A DNA stretch of 39,857 nucleotides from Sphingobacterium bovistauri (GTDB lineage: Bacteria; Bacteroidota; Bacteroidia; Sphingobacteriales; Sphingobacteriaceae), in the NCBI RefSeq assembly GCF_020295405.1, contig NZ_JADEYP010000037.1, positions 1 through 39,857 on the forward strand. The letters run 5' to 3'. Positions 16,452 to 25,273 of this stretch are shown here, piece after piece; positions within the stretch are counted from its first letter, which is position 1; the number at the start of each line of letters is the position of its first letter. Under the pieces are notes generated by a model that was not told the DNA's origin, did no database searches, and worked only from the letters and a program-made list of their open reading frames with translations. The translations under genes and the position numbers were made by a program.

Positions 16452-17189
16452 TTAGAGCTGTTCACTAGTCTTTCCAAATCTACGTTCTCTATTTTGAAAA
16501 TCTAAAATGGCACTGAATAAATCTTCTTTGGTAAAGTCAGGCCACAGTTTTGGCGAGAACCATAATTCTGTATAGGCTAATTGCCATAACAGAAAGTTAC
16601 TAATTCTTTGCTCGCCACTAGTTCGTATCATTAAATCGGGGTCAGGTGTACCCGCTGTCTGTAAATGATTCCCAATTAAGTTGTCATTAATGTCATCTAT
16701 ATTTAATTCACCGCTAGCAACTTTAGCTGCTATTTTTTTTGTAGTTTCAATAATTTCTGCTCTTGAACCATAACTCAATGCTAATGTTAAAACACAAGAG
16801 GAGTTATCTTTTGTTGATTCAATAGTATTTGCTAATGTAGCCTGGCAATTTGTTGGTAAACTTTCAATAGAACCAATTGCTTTAACGCGTACACCTTTTT
16901 TCTGGAATGTAGGCAATTCCTTGTTTAAGGAGTTAATCAAAAGCTCCATTAATGCTTTTACTTCCAATTTAGGTCTGTTCCAGTTTTCTGAAGAGAAAGC
17001 ATATAAAGTTAGATTCTTAATACCAAGGTCAACGACCCCTTCTAGTGTCTCTCGTACTGCAGTTACTCCATTCTTATGACCGAAAACTCTTAACTTACCT
17101 AAACCTTTAGCCCATCTACCATTACCATCCATGATAATGGCAATATGTTGAGGTAGCTTATTTATATCAATTTTATCCTTTAAGCTCAT
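16452..17189 (-). CDS. uppS: UppS, undecaprenyl diphosphate synthase
   Basis: The 245-residue cis-prenyltransferase builds C55 undecaprenyl diphosphate from FPP and IPP, the lipid carrier precursor for peptidoglycan and surface glycans. The conserved N-terminal motif HIAIIMDGNGRWAK holds the catalytic Asp, and GHKNG, YAFSSENWNRP, DLMIRTSGEQRISNFLLWQLAYTELWF and the FQNRERRFG end are all present. Length is normal. The DUF6089 gene ends 3 bases upstream, so the two are probably translationally linked, within the long envelope operon. Confidence 0.95.
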   Translation of the reverse strand: MSLKDKIDINKLPQHIAIIMDGNGRWAKGLGKLRVFGHKNGVTAVRETLEGVVDLGIKNLTLYAFSSENWNRPKLEVKALMELLINSLNKELPTFQKKGVRVKAIGSIESLPTNCQATLANTIESTKDNSSCVLTLALSYGSRAEIIETTKKIAAKVASGELNIDDINDNLIGNHLQTAGTPDPDLMIRTSGEQRISNFLLWQLAYTELWFSPKLWPDFTKEDLFSAILDFQNRERRFGKTSEQL

Positions 17190-17192
17190 TCT

Positions 17193-18050
17193 TTATCTTT
17201 TTATCCAGCTGTAGCAATTTGGGTCAAATATAGTATATGTTAATGTAATACCAACTGTCATATATCCATCCATATTTCTACCATCTCCACGTGATCGTCC
17301 TGCATTTGATGTCAAATTATTTGATGGGTCTGCTAAATGTTTCCAATCATTTAAATCGAACGGTCTCGGTGAATCTACAGGACCTACTGTTACTTTAGGC
17401 AAGTCAACCATGTCAGGTGTCGATGTCGCATAATATTTGCTTACATTATCCAAATAATCTGTAAATGCAATTCTATAATTTGCTTCGATACCTAAATCCC
17501 AACTGCTATTTAATTTATATTTTATGCCAATCGCTAATGGTATTGCTAAATTCCAATTTTTATATAATTCTGTATCGGTCAATGCATCATATTCCAATTG
17601 CAATGGTCTTAATTTAATTTTATTGTGTTCATAATATACATATGGATCATGTTTTAATAATGCTAATCCAGTAGATAAATATGGTGTAAACTTAGAACGA
17701 TGCTTACTATTGAAATACGTCCAAAAGTTAAAGTCTAAAGCTACGGCTATTTCAGTTAATTGATTGTTGAATTTTAAATTACGTACTTGATGCAATGTGT
17801 TTTTAAAATCTAGGTCGTCACCTGAAATTAGCAAATGATTAGCACTTAGTTTCACTCCCCATGTGGGATCCAAATTGTACTTTACAAATATACCGCCACC
17901 AAAATTTTTAAGATAAAACGGATTCTCCGAATTTAGATCTCCCATATATCCAGTAGTAGCTCCATTCACTCCAATTTGGTAGCGTTGGGCATGTACTGTA
18001 GTCACGAATAGACAAGTCAGGATTAATATGGTCAATCGTAGTATATTCAA
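17193..18050 (-). CDS. DUF6089-type outer-membrane beta-barrel protein
   Basis: The 285-residue protein has a signal peptide (cleavage after TTVHA) and a mature region of alternating aromatic strands (YQIGVNGATTGYMGDL, PYLSTGLALLKHDPY, WDLGIEANYRIAFTDYLDNVS). These predict an eight-stranded-type porin-like barrel. I associate it with the DUF6089 family, found in Bacteroidota between nadK and uppS/bamA. Its role is unknown; the conserved neighbourhood suggests outer-membrane biogenesis. A glycine/asparagine-rich insertion (residues about 245-262) precedes the last strand. It is 3 bases from uppS. Confidence 0.75.
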   Translation of the reverse strand: MNILRLTILILTCLFVTTVHAQRYQIGVNGATTGYMGDLNSENPFYLKNFGGGIFVKYNLDPTWGVKLSANHLLISGDDLDFKNTLHQVRNLKFNNQLTEIAVALDFNFWTYFNSKHRSKFTPYLSTGLALLKHDPYVYYEHNKIKLRPLQLEYDALTDTELYKNWNLAIPLAIGIKYKLNSSWDLGIEANYRIAFTDYLDNVSKYYATSTPDMVDLPKVTVGPVDSPRPFDLNDWKHLADPSNNLTSNAGRSRGDGRNMDGYMTVGITLTYTIFDPNCYSWIKR

Positions 18051-18121
18051 TATCGATTAATTTGGTTGTAAAGATAAAATTTTTGGAATAATTGTGATGA
18101 AATTATAGTCAGAATCTCAAT

Positions 18122-19039
18122 TTAATAATTTCTTACATCGATTCCCCAAAGTAATTTTTCACGAAGCGTGCCAAAATAACTGTCATTCTGTAATCTTATT
18201 AAGTTGATTTCAAAAGGCGCCTTACGAATAGTAATTTCTATATCGGTGGATAGTGTTTCACTTTTTGAATCACAAGACAAAATAAAGTTATCAGTTCTAC
18301 TTTCGATTTTGAGCTTCAGCGTCATGTCTGCCGAAACGACAATGGGGCGTACATTCAAATTGTGTGGTGAAATAGGTGTAATCACAAAATTACCACTACC
18401 TGGCATAATGATTGGCCCCCCGCAGCTTAAAGAATATGCTGTTGATCCTGTAGGTGTGGCGATAATTAAACCATCTGCCCAGTAGGAATTGAGTAATTCA
18501 TCATTGATCCACGCATTGACAGTAATCATTGAAGAAGAGTCAAAGCGGAAGACCGTAATATCATTTAAGGCAAAATTGTCAGATCCAAACAATTCTTTAT
18601 GCTCGCTTTCTACACTTAAAAGTGTTCTTTTTTGAATAGTATATTGATTCTCCAAAATTTTGGACAATGCCGATTCAATGTTTTCTTTAGGAATGTTGGC
18701 CAAAAATCCTAGGCGTCCAAAATTAATTCCTGCTATTGGAATACCTGAATCACGAATTACTGATACTGCAGCCAACATAGTGCCATCACCACCAAGACTC
18801 AATAAAAAATCAATGTCTTTTGGTAAATCGTGATGTGCGTCAAAAGTCTGTAAATCTTTAGGGCAACTGCTATTCTGTAATAAGAAATCATAAAACTCGC
18901 TATATATAACGACTTCAATATTTTTACTTTTCAAATATTTGAAAAGTGTTTCAATGAATGGTGTAATAGATGTATTAAATACTCTTCCAAATATGGCAAT
19001 CTTTTGATGTTGCATTTTAGCAAGTTTGATATTCATCAC
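18122..19039 (-). CDS. nadK: NAD kinase
   Basis: The 305-residue enzyme phosphorylates NAD to NADP with ATP or polyphosphate. The diacylglycerol-kinase-like fold is marked by GGDGTMLAAV (GGDGT at residues 83-87), the NAD-binding NDITVFR, and the C-terminal ATPTGSTAYSLSCGGPI substrate site. Three possible starts exist: 19039, 19036 and 19015. The last (MQHQKIAIFGRV) puts the first beta strand at the N-terminus, as usual in the family, and is quite possible. It follows the CBS gene by 18 bases and belongs to the same leftward operon. Confidence 0.93.
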   Translation of the reverse strand: MMNIKLAKMQHQKIAIFGRVFNTSITPFIETLFKYLKSKNIEVVIYSEFYDFLLQNSSCPKDLQTFDAHHDLPKDIDFLLSLGGDGTMLAAVSVIRDSGIPIAGINFGRLGFLANIPKENIESALSKILENQYTIQKRTLLSVESEHKELFGSDNFALNDITVFRFDSSSMITVNAWINDELLNSYWADGLIIATPTGSTAYSLSCGGPIIMPGSGNFVITPISPHNLNVRPIVVSADMTLKLKIESRTDNFILSCDSKSETLSTDIEITIRKAPFEINLIRLQNDSYFGTLREKLLWGIDVRNY

Positions 19040-19057
19040 AAAGGTGCAAAGAATTGC

Positions 19058-19717
19058 TTATAAATCTAAATAATTCATCAAAAGGTCATACCTGTCTTGA
19101 ATATCAGATTGTGCACCTCCATCTCGGAAAGTTGCTTTCACAACATAATCATTACGCCATAGCGAAGAGATTACAGCTGATATATTTGTTTTATTGACCT
19201 TAATTGTCATTTCCAGTTTGGTGCTATCTGGTATTTGATGTACAGCAGTGCTTAGAATGGCTGTGTTTTCTGCTTCTATAATACGTGCAATATGGGATAG
19301 TGCGTTGTCGCGCATACCTAATTCCAATACGATGATTGCTCCATCATCTTTTCCTAATGTGCTATTTAAGGCTACAAGGAGATCTTGCTTAGTCAAGACA
19401 CCTTGATATTCATGGTTTTTATTTAGAATAGGAATAAAACAATAGTCAAAAGCCACCATGCTTTGTAGAGCGTCATAAATGTGTTGGTAGTCAAACAAGT
19501 AGACTGTTTTGAAAAGAATTTTGATAGATTCAATTGAATCATCTGGATTGAATTGATCCAAAAGGACATCTTCAGTAATTATTCCATAGTATATATTTCC
19601 ATTCACTACGGCTAATTGTTTGAGGTGGTTATCCGACATTTTATTGAGTGCGAACTCAATACTATCGGATAGTAAAACCTCGTGGTAATCCGTTGATATG
19701 TATTGTCCTATGAACAT
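19058..19717 (-). CDS. CBS-domain protein with C-terminal ACT-like region
   Basis: The 219-residue cytoplasmic protein has two CBS motifs (about residues 4-60 and 68-125) that should form one Bateman module binding an adenine nucleotide. They carry YGIITEDVLLDQF and YQGVLTKQDLLVAL. The C-terminal part (about 128-205) has an ACT-like pattern: IVLELGMRDNALSHIARIIEAENTAI followed by strands. Such CBS-ACT proteins are probable metabolic sensors. It is the first gene of the operon with nadK, which makes an adenylate- or NAD-linked role attractive but unproven. Confidence 0.75.
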   Translation of the reverse strand: MFIGQYISTDYHEVLLSDSIEFALNKMSDNHLKQLAVVNGNIYYGIITEDVLLDQFNPDDSIESIKILFKTVYLFDYQHIYDALQSMVAFDYCFIPILNKNHEYQGVLTKQDLLVALNSTLGKDDGAIIVLELGMRDNALSHIARIIEAENTAILSTAVHQIPDSTKLEMTIKVNKTNISAVISSLWRNDYVVKATFRDGGAQSDIQDRYDLLMNYLDL

Positions 19718-19857
19718 GATTGTGCTTTAATAAGTTAAACTTTATATATTGCAAATCGTTTAATAAATATTCGAAAAAAAACGAGTAAAAGCAAATTAAA
19801 CGGAATAAATATTGTAAATTATATCCATATTCAAGCATTATTTTTTATTTTTACGCG

Positions 19858-19882
19858 TCAAGATTTGTTTATTAAATCTTGA
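19858..19882 (+). promoter_or_regulatory. Inverted repeat in the 5' leader of the acyltransferase pair
   Basis: TCAAGATTT and AAATCTTGA are perfectly complementary (9 bp) around GTTTATT. The repeat ends 13 bases before the ATG at 19896, so it could be an operator or an mRNA hairpin near the start. TATTTTTA at 19846-19853 resembles a -7 box except for its last base. Confidence 0.4.
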
Positions 19883-19895
19883 TGTATCGTATCAT

Positions 19896-20723
19896 ATGGC
19901 TGAAGACAAAAAGAAGTTTATACAGGTAAGGGAAGTAATACGAAAGAAAAGTCCTGGGTTGGCCAAATGGATTCCAAGTCCTCTTTTAAGTTATCTAGAG
20001 CGCACTATACATGAAGATGATATCAATGATATCATGTATCGATTCAGAGATCAAAAGGGACTTGATTTTGTGGATGCATTAATCAATGATTTGGGAGTTG
20101 ATGTCGTTTTGGAAGGTGAAGAAAATATTCCTTTAGACGATAGTGTGATATTTGCATCTAATCATCCTTTGGGAGGTCTCGACGGGATTGCTTTTATGCA
20201 AGCAATTGGTCGTGTACGTAGGGATGTGAAATTTTTGGTAAATGATATCTTGATGAATGTCGTGAATCTTGAGCCATTATTTGTTGGGGTTAATAAAGTA
20301 GGAGGGCAGAATAAAACAGCGGTATCAGCTATTGAAGAGGCTTATGCTGCAGATCATGCTCTATTAGTATTTCCGGCGGGTTTAGTTTCACGTAAAATCA
20401 AAGGACAAATTGTTGATTTAGAATGGAAAAAAAGTTTTATTTCTAAAGCTAAAAAATATGAAAAGGATATTATTCCTGTGTATATTGACGGAAGAAATTC
20501 AATTTTTTTTTACAATCTTTCCAATTGGCGAAATAAGTTAGGTGTGAAATTTAATATTGAAATGCTTTATTTGGTAGATGAGTTTTTTGCACAACGTAAT
20601 CAACGGGTTACAATTCGAGTTGGAAAACGAATTCCTTATAAAACATTTGATACATCAAGAAGTGAAAAACAGTGGGCTGCGGAAGTTAAGCAGTTGGTAT
20701 ACGATTTGAAGACGCAGAAATAA
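19896..20723 (+). CDS. glsA: Lysophospholipid-type acyltransferase, GlsA-like (glycine lipid synthesis)
   Basis: The 275-residue PlsC-like O-acyltransferase has the catalytic block ASNHPLGGLDGIAF (His90 and Asp96). The spacing is HX5D, one residue longer than the usual HX4D, as I expect for this Bacteroidota group. The substrate block LLVFPAGLVSRK follows at about residues 136-147. Together with the GNAT-type gene 4 bases downstream it matches the GlsA/GlsB pair that makes N-acyl-(acyloxyacyl)-glycine lipids in Bacteroides, where the O-acyltransferase adds the second fatty acid. The gene order here is O-acyltransferase first. A phosphatidic-acid role is the alternative. Confidence 0.65.
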   Translation: MAEDKKKFIQVREVIRKKSPGLAKWIPSPLLSYLERTIHEDDINDIMYRFRDQKGLDFVDALINDLGVDVVLEGEENIPLDDSVIFASNHPLGGLDGIAFMQAIGRVRRDVKFLVNDILMNVVNLEPLFVGVNKVGGQNKTAVSAIEEAYAADHALLVFPAGLVSRKIKGQIVDLEWKKSFISKAKKYEKDIIPVYIDGRNSIFFYNLSNWRNKLGVKFNIEMLYLVDEFFAQRNQRVTIRVGKRIPYKTFDTSRSEKQWAAEVKQLVYDLKTQK

Positions 20724-20727
20724 TTTT

Positions 20728-21678
20728 ATGGAAGAAATAATAGCTCCAGTTGAGAGAGATTTGATAAAAAAAGAATTGACTAAAGAAGCTTTTTTACGTT
20801 ATACCAACAATGGTAATAATGAAGTGTACTTAGTCAATCACCATACAGCGCCTAATATCATGCGTGAGATAGGTCGTTTACGTGAAATTACCTTTAGGGG
20901 AGCAGGTGGTGGTACGGGATTATCAATGGATATTGATGAGAATGATACGTGCGAGCATAATTATGACCAATTGATAGCATGGAATCCTGAGGATGAAGAG
21001 ATTATCGCTGGGTATCGTACAATTCGTTGTGATCAATCGGTAGATGAAGAGGGAAATATTCATTTATCTACATCTCATTATTTCGAGTTTTCAGAAGATT
21101 TTTATAAAAATTATTTGCCCTATACGATAGAGTTAGGTCGTTCGTGGGTGCAACCAAAATATCAGCCATCAATTGATAATCGTAGAGGATTATTTTCTTT
21201 GGATAATCTTTGGGATGGTTTAGGAGCATTAGTTCTTGTTAATCCAGATATTAAGTATTTATTTGGTAAGGTAACAATGTATCCACATTTCAATGCGGAG
21301 GCGCGAGATTTATTGATGTATTTTATGGAAACGTATTTCCCTGATCACAATAATTTAGTTAAACCTTTAGCACATTTGAATTTAGGTTATAAGACAGATA
21401 TTTCAAAATATATTGGAGTCTTTGATGGATTGAATTATAAGGATGGATACAAAGTATTAAATAAGCATATTCGCGATTTGGGTGAGAATATTCCTCCATT
21501 AATTAATACCTATATGAATCTTTCGCCTACGATGATGACATTTGGTACAGCATTAAACGATGAATTTGGTGAAGTGGAAGAGACAGGTATTTTGATTACA
21601 TTGGATGATATTTATCCTCAGAAAAAAGAACGTCATATGAGTACTTTTGAAAGAGATAGACTCTATGTCGATAGATAA
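20728..21678 (+). CDS. glsB: GNAT-type N-acyltransferase, GlsB/OlsB-like
   Basis: The 316-residue acyltransferase resembles OlsB/GlsB proteins that link a 3-hydroxy fatty acid from acyl-ACP to an amino acid. Visible parts are the N-terminal LREITFRGAGGGTG, ELGRSWVQPKYQ near residue 135, and the substrate-binding NLWDGLGALVLVNPDIKYLFGKVTMYP. It is 4 bases downstream of the PlsC-like gene and shares the terminator at 21677-21717. The pair fits synthesis of glycine lipids of the cell envelope. Ornithine as acceptor cannot be excluded from sequence alone. Confidence 0.65.
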   Translation: MEEIIAPVERDLIKKELTKEAFLRYTNNGNNEVYLVNHHTAPNIMREIGRLREITFRGAGGGTGLSMDIDENDTCEHNYDQLIAWNPEDEEIIAGYRTIRCDQSVDEEGNIHLSTSHYFEFSEDFYKNYLPYTIELGRSWVQPKYQPSIDNRRGLFSLDNLWDGLGALVLVNPDIKYLFGKVTMYPHFNAEARDLLMYFMETYFPDHNNLVKPLAHLNLGYKTDISKYIGVFDGLNYKDGYKVLNKHIRDLGENIPPLINTYMNLSPTMMTFGTALNDEFGEVEETGILITLDDIYPQKKERHMSTFERDRLYVDR

Positions 21679-21717
21679 AAAAAACTCGCTTCTTATTTTG
21701 GAAGCGAGTTTTTTTTT
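21677..21717. terminator. Bidirectional terminator between convergent genes
   Basis: AAAACTCGCTTC pairs with GAAGCGAGTTTT (loop TTATTTTG), flanked by A-runs and T-runs giving a U-tract on both strands. The stop of glsB is at its left edge and the stop of the gene at 21716 overlaps its right edge. Confidence 0.9.
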
Positions 21718-22354
21718 ATTTTGAAGATATTGTAACCTTTCCTTCTTTTCCTATTGAGCCAGAATAAATTTGTCCTTGTGGTACACCCCTTAAGCCCGGG
21801 GCTGATCTTTTTATCTGGTCATAAATATTTCTTAAATCAGAAGTCGGAATGACACGTAATCCACCTGGGTTCACATCGGTATGAAGATAGTTTTTTCCTT
21901 TTTTATCTTCGGTTTGCGGTACTACACTTTGGGCGTTATAGACTAAATTGATATTACCAGCATCACCATTGGGATCAGTTTTCATACCATTATTTGCATC
22001 TTGTCCGCGTGCTACAATATACAATGATCCTAATTTTCCAAAATTAAAATCTAAATCAAAATTAGATGCGTTATTCTTGCCAGCGATGCCGCTGATAAAT
22101 ACCCTATGGCCAATCTCGGCATAACCAACAGAAATTTTAACATCTTTCTTTCCAAAAAATTGAAGAGAAGATCTGTCATTCATAATTAGTGTGTCAATAT
22201 AAATGTGAGCAGATGAATCTCTGCTTGAGAAAACTTTCTTTTCTTTTTTGTTTAATATCAACTTCGATATCTTGATTTCATTAGTTTGTGCGTTTACATT
22301 ACCTAAGGATATAGAAATCGAAAAGATAATTGTCATTATTGCTGTGAATTTCAT
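21716..22354 (-). CDS. Hypothetical secreted protein
   Basis: I do not recognise a family. The 212-residue product has a signal peptide (cleavage after NVNA) and no further membrane segments, so it should be periplasmic or surface-located. The middle has short beta-strand repeats with many Asn/Asp/Gly (KNNASNFDLDFNFGKLGSLY, DANNGMKTDPNGDAGNINL), suggestive of a beta-helix or beta-sandwich. The C-terminus is GLRGVPQGQIYSGSIGKEGK. It follows lpxB by 13 bases and is probably co-transcribed with it. Nothing links it clearly to lipid A. Confidence 0.55.
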   Translation of the reverse strand: MKFTAIMTIIFSISISLGNVNAQTNEIKISKLILNKKEKKVFSSRDSSAHIYIDTLIMNDRSSLQFFGKKDVKISVGYAEIGHRVFISGIAGKNNASNFDLDFNFGKLGSLYIVARGQDANNGMKTDPNGDAGNINLVYNAQSVVPQTEDKKGKNYLHTDVNPGGLRVIPTSDLRNIYDQIKRSAPGLRGVPQGQIYSGSIGKEGKVTISSK

Positions 22355-22367
22355 AAAAACTCCTTTT

Positions 22368-23483
22368 TTATTTTAAACTTAAATACTCAACGATGAGTCT
22401 TGCTGTGCGTTGTGAAGCTCCTGGATTACCTAACTTCTCGGCTAAAACATCGTAATTTTCTAAGATACTTTCTCTATGTTCGGATTCCATCAATATTTTT
22501 CCGATCTCGTCTTTGATGGTCGAAGTAGTACAATCTTCTTGTATCAATTCAATAACAGACAGGTAATTGTTGATAAGGTTTACTAAGGAAATAAAATTAA
22601 CTTTTATTAACTTCCTTGCTATCCATACAGATATTGGGTTTGCTTTGTATACGACAACTTGCGGAACACGCAAAATACCTGTTTCTAACGTCGCTGTACC
22701 ACTAGTTACTACAGCAGCTTCTGCATTTTTCAATAGGTCATACGTTTGATCAAAAACAATAGGTATTCCTAAATCACCAATGTATCTTTCGTAGTAGGCT
22801 CTATCAAAATTAGGCGCACCAGCAATTACTAATTGATGTTTAGGAAATGAAAAACTTAATTCTACCATTTCTGGTAATATTTCCTCAATTTCCATTTTAC
22901 GACTACCAGGTAGTAAGGCTATGATTGGTGCTTCTGATAGTTTGTTGTCTTCACGAAAGTTCGAGTTAAACTGATAAGAGGAGATAGCATCGAGTAGGGG
23001 ATTACCAACGTAATCAACATTCATGTTAAAGCGCTTATAAAAATTTACTTCAAAAGGAAGAATACAAAACATGTGGTCAACCACTTTTTTGATTTTATGT
23101 ACACGCCCTTGATTCCATGCCCAGATTTTTGGTGAAATATAATAGCATACTTTGATACCCAGCTTCTTCGCAAATGAAGCAATTTTCATGTTGAATCCAG
23201 GAAAGTCAATTAAAATAACAGTATCTGGTTTATACGTAAGGATATCTTCTTTTACTGCTTTGAGGTTTTTGGAAATTTTTTTTAGATTTTTTAAAACTTC
23301 AATGAATCCCATGAACGCCATTTGTGACGTATGTATTAGAGCTGACTCACCCGTAGCTTCTTGCATTAGATTGCCACCAACGATTCTGAAATCAGCTTGG
23401 GGGTCTTCAACTTTTAGCGCTTTGATTAAATTAGCTCCATGTAAATCACCAGAAGTTTCTCCTGCTATAATATAATATTTCAT
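22368..23483 (-). CDS. lpxB: LpxB, lipid-A-disaccharide synthase
   Basis: The 371-residue GT19 glycosyltransferase condenses UDP-2,3-diacylglucosamine with lipid X to form the lipid A disaccharide at the inner membrane. Motifs seen are IIAGETSGDLHGANLIKAL at the N-terminus, VGGNLMQ, ILIDFPGFNMK, YYISPKIWAWNQGRV, DYVGNPLLDAI, ALLPGSRKMEIEEILP and VTSGTATLETGI. Length is normal. A small leftward hypothetical gene follows. Other lpx genes are not in the window. Confidence 0.95.
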   Translation of the reverse strand: MKYYIIAGETSGDLHGANLIKALKVEDPQADFRIVGGNLMQEATGESALIHTSQMAFMGFIEVLKNLKKISKNLKAVKEDILTYKPDTVILIDFPGFNMKIASFAKKLGIKVCYYISPKIWAWNQGRVHKIKKVVDHMFCILPFEVNFYKRFNMNVDYVGNPLLDAISSYQFNSNFREDNKLSEAPIIALLPGSRKMEIEEILPEMVELSFSFPKHQLVIAGAPNFDRAYYERYIGDLGIPIVFDQTYDLLKNAEAAVVTSGTATLETGILRVPQVVVYKANPISVWIARKLIKVNFISLVNLINNYLSVIELIQEDCTTSTIKDEIGKILMESEHRESILENYDVLAEKLGNPGASQRTARLIVEYLSLK

Positions 23484-23587
23484 GTAATTTCCTTTTGAAT
23501 CCTTAAAGATAAGTATTCTTTAAAGATGGATGCAGAATTCTGATGTATTCCATAATGTATTGGTAAAAAAAATACATAAAATCAAAA

Positions 23588-23614
23588 AAGGTGATCCCGA
23601 TATAGAATCACCTT
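23588..23614 (-). terminator. Terminator of the porin gene
   Basis: AAGGTGAT / ATCACCTT (8 bp) is followed on the minus strand by TTTTTTGAT. It lies 25 bases after the stop of the porin gene at 23639. Confidence 0.8.
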
Positions 23615-23638
23615 AAATATTAATTGTATTTTCTTAGG

Positions 23639-24853
23639 TTAAATACCCAATTCCACTTGGAACATTCCACCCCAAGCATTCTTTTTATTGGTATTAGAGT
23701 AGATGCCATCTTTTACTGTGTAATTGGCATTTAGTTGAAATTTCAACCGATGTGCTTTCATATACTTAGTAAGACCAAGCTCAATAACTTCAGTCTGATT
23801 TTCGAACTGCGTGATTTGTTGATGTGGTTTAACCAATGTATAACGTGCTGCAACTTCGTAGCCTTTGTTCAAAAGGTAAGATGTTTGTTGATTTATTCCC
23901 CAACCTTTATAGGCATAAGTTTGTTCTGTAGGATCTTCCTCTAATACATTCAAGGGATTGTCGACATCACGACGCATGTATTCAACTTGGTATGCAAAAC
24001 CTTGATATTTGAAAATTGCATCGGCAAAACCAGTCTTTAATGAAAAAGGATTCATGACATAACGCCCCAATTGTCCCCCCTCACGGATAGTGCGATCGTT
24101 ATAACTATAACCACCACCTATTGATAGTTTTGGAGTTTCTTCACGCTCTAAATCGCCTTCGGAATAATCACCGGCATTTTCAAATTCTCCCATGGGAAGG
24201 AATTCAATACGACCCGTGTATGCCAAACCATTGTCAGTAGACATAGCTGGCCTTCCTTCGCCTGTAGAAATTGCAGCCTTGGCATTGAAAGGCATATTGC
24301 CAATTTTTTTACTCAAATTGAAGGTTATACCAAAGTCACGATCCACGGTGAAATTGCTATTTACTAATGAACGATCCGAAAATTGCAATTGTCCAGAAGA
24401 ATTAACACGTTGTCTATTGCCCGGTAATTTGTTTTGTCCGAATGAAATATAGAAATCATCTGAGAAATTGTAAAATAAAACGGCATCACGAACGATATTT
24501 GGAATACCTGTGTCATCAAAATCTTGATCTCCTCTTGTGAAGGCTAGTTGTACGGAATATGATATTTTGGGTGTATAAATATAGCCATCCATACGCATAC
24601 GTAATCTGCGAATTCGAGCGTCAAATTTCCCGTTATCCTCATCGTCAATTACATTACTAAAACCTAAGCGGTTTTGCATACGAAATCTAAAGTTTGTATA
24701 GAATAAGGAGTCTTTAGAGGTATATTGGATTCCTTTGAAATTTAAAATGGTTGCGCGATCATCTCGTTCTTGAGCAGTTGCTAAATTTGTATTACATACT
24801 GCATATATAGCTGTTGTGGCTATGAAAAAAGAAATTTTTCTTAAAATAGTCAT
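23639..24853 (-). CDS. Phosphate-selective-type porin (OprO/OprP family)
   Basis: The 404-residue outer-membrane barrel has a signal peptide ending NLATA-QERDD. The early segment FRMQNRLGFSNVIDDEDNG, then IRRLRMRMDGYIYTPKISYSVQLAF, AVLFYNFSDDFYISFGQNKLPGNRQ and the Tyr-rich C-terminal strands are typical of OprO/OprP-like porins. The protein ends in VELGI. Transport of phosphate or another anion is a family expectation only; no pho genes lie next to it. It is monocistronic with a terminator at 23588-23614. A near-perfect inverted repeat lies just upstream at 24886-24918. Confidence 0.82.
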   Translation of the reverse strand: MTILRKISFFIATTAIYAVCNTNLATAQERDDRATILNFKGIQYTSKDSLFYTNFRFRMQNRLGFSNVIDDEDNGKFDARIRRLRMRMDGYIYTPKISYSVQLAFTRGDQDFDDTGIPNIVRDAVLFYNFSDDFYISFGQNKLPGNRQRVNSSGQLQFSDRSLVNSNFTVDRDFGITFNLSKKIGNMPFNAKAAISTGEGRPAMSTDNGLAYTGRIEFLPMGEFENAGDYSEGDLEREETPKLSIGGGYSYNDRTIREGGQLGRYVMNPFSLKTGFADAIFKYQGFAYQVEYMRRDVDNPLNVLEEDPTEQTYAYKGWGINQQTSYLLNKGYEVAARYTLVKPHQQITQFENQTEVIELGLTKYMKAHRLKFQLNANYTVKDGIYSNTNKKNAWGGMFQVELGI

Positions 24854-24885
24854 TTCTCAATTTAGTTTATCGATATGTTTCTAAT

Positions 24886-24918
24886 GTTAACAAACGTACG
24901 CTAAATGTGTTTGCTAAC
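24886..24918. promoter_or_regulatory. Candidate operator upstream of the porin gene
   Basis: GTTAACAAAC (24886-24895) and GTTTGCTAAC (24909-24918) are inverted with one mismatch in ten, spaced by 13 bases. The related word CTTAACAC occurs nearby at 24923-24930. It lies 33 bases upstream of the porin ATG (24853). Confidence 0.35.
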
Positions 24919-25045
24919 ACTAACTTAACACAAAGATATAATTACAATCTTGGAAATATTCTGATAATTGATAAACTAATGTTTTTATAATAATTACTTA
25001 ACATTAATTTAATCCAACAAGGTGTGGTGTGTTTTTAAGAAACAC

Positions 25046-25273
25046 TTATTGACCATTATTAGTTGCTTCAACAGCGTCAATTTGACGTTGTTTATAGTTC
25101 TCGATTGCGTTTTTACTAGCTTTTTGTGAAACATATAAAGCGACAATTGCGATTATAGTTACAACACTAATTCCCCAAGCGTATTTTTGTTTATCTTGTT
25201 TAACTAACCAATACATCACAAAAATGTAAGGGATTGCAAAGATGATGTAAAATATTATGCTTGGACCAACCAT
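25046..25273 (-). CDS. Small two-helix membrane protein, function unknown
   Basis: The 75-residue product has two hydrophobic segments (about 5-24 and 33-49) joined by KQDKQKYAWG, then a polar Lys/Gln/Asn-rich tail. No family is recognised. The codon use and clean start suggest a real gene, but support is limited. It is monocistronic and leftward, divergent from the arginine operon. Confidence 0.6.
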   Translation of the reverse strand: MVGPSIIFYIIFAIPYIFVMYWLVKQDKQKYAWGISVVTIIAIVALYVSQKASKNAIENYKQRQIDAVEATNNGQ

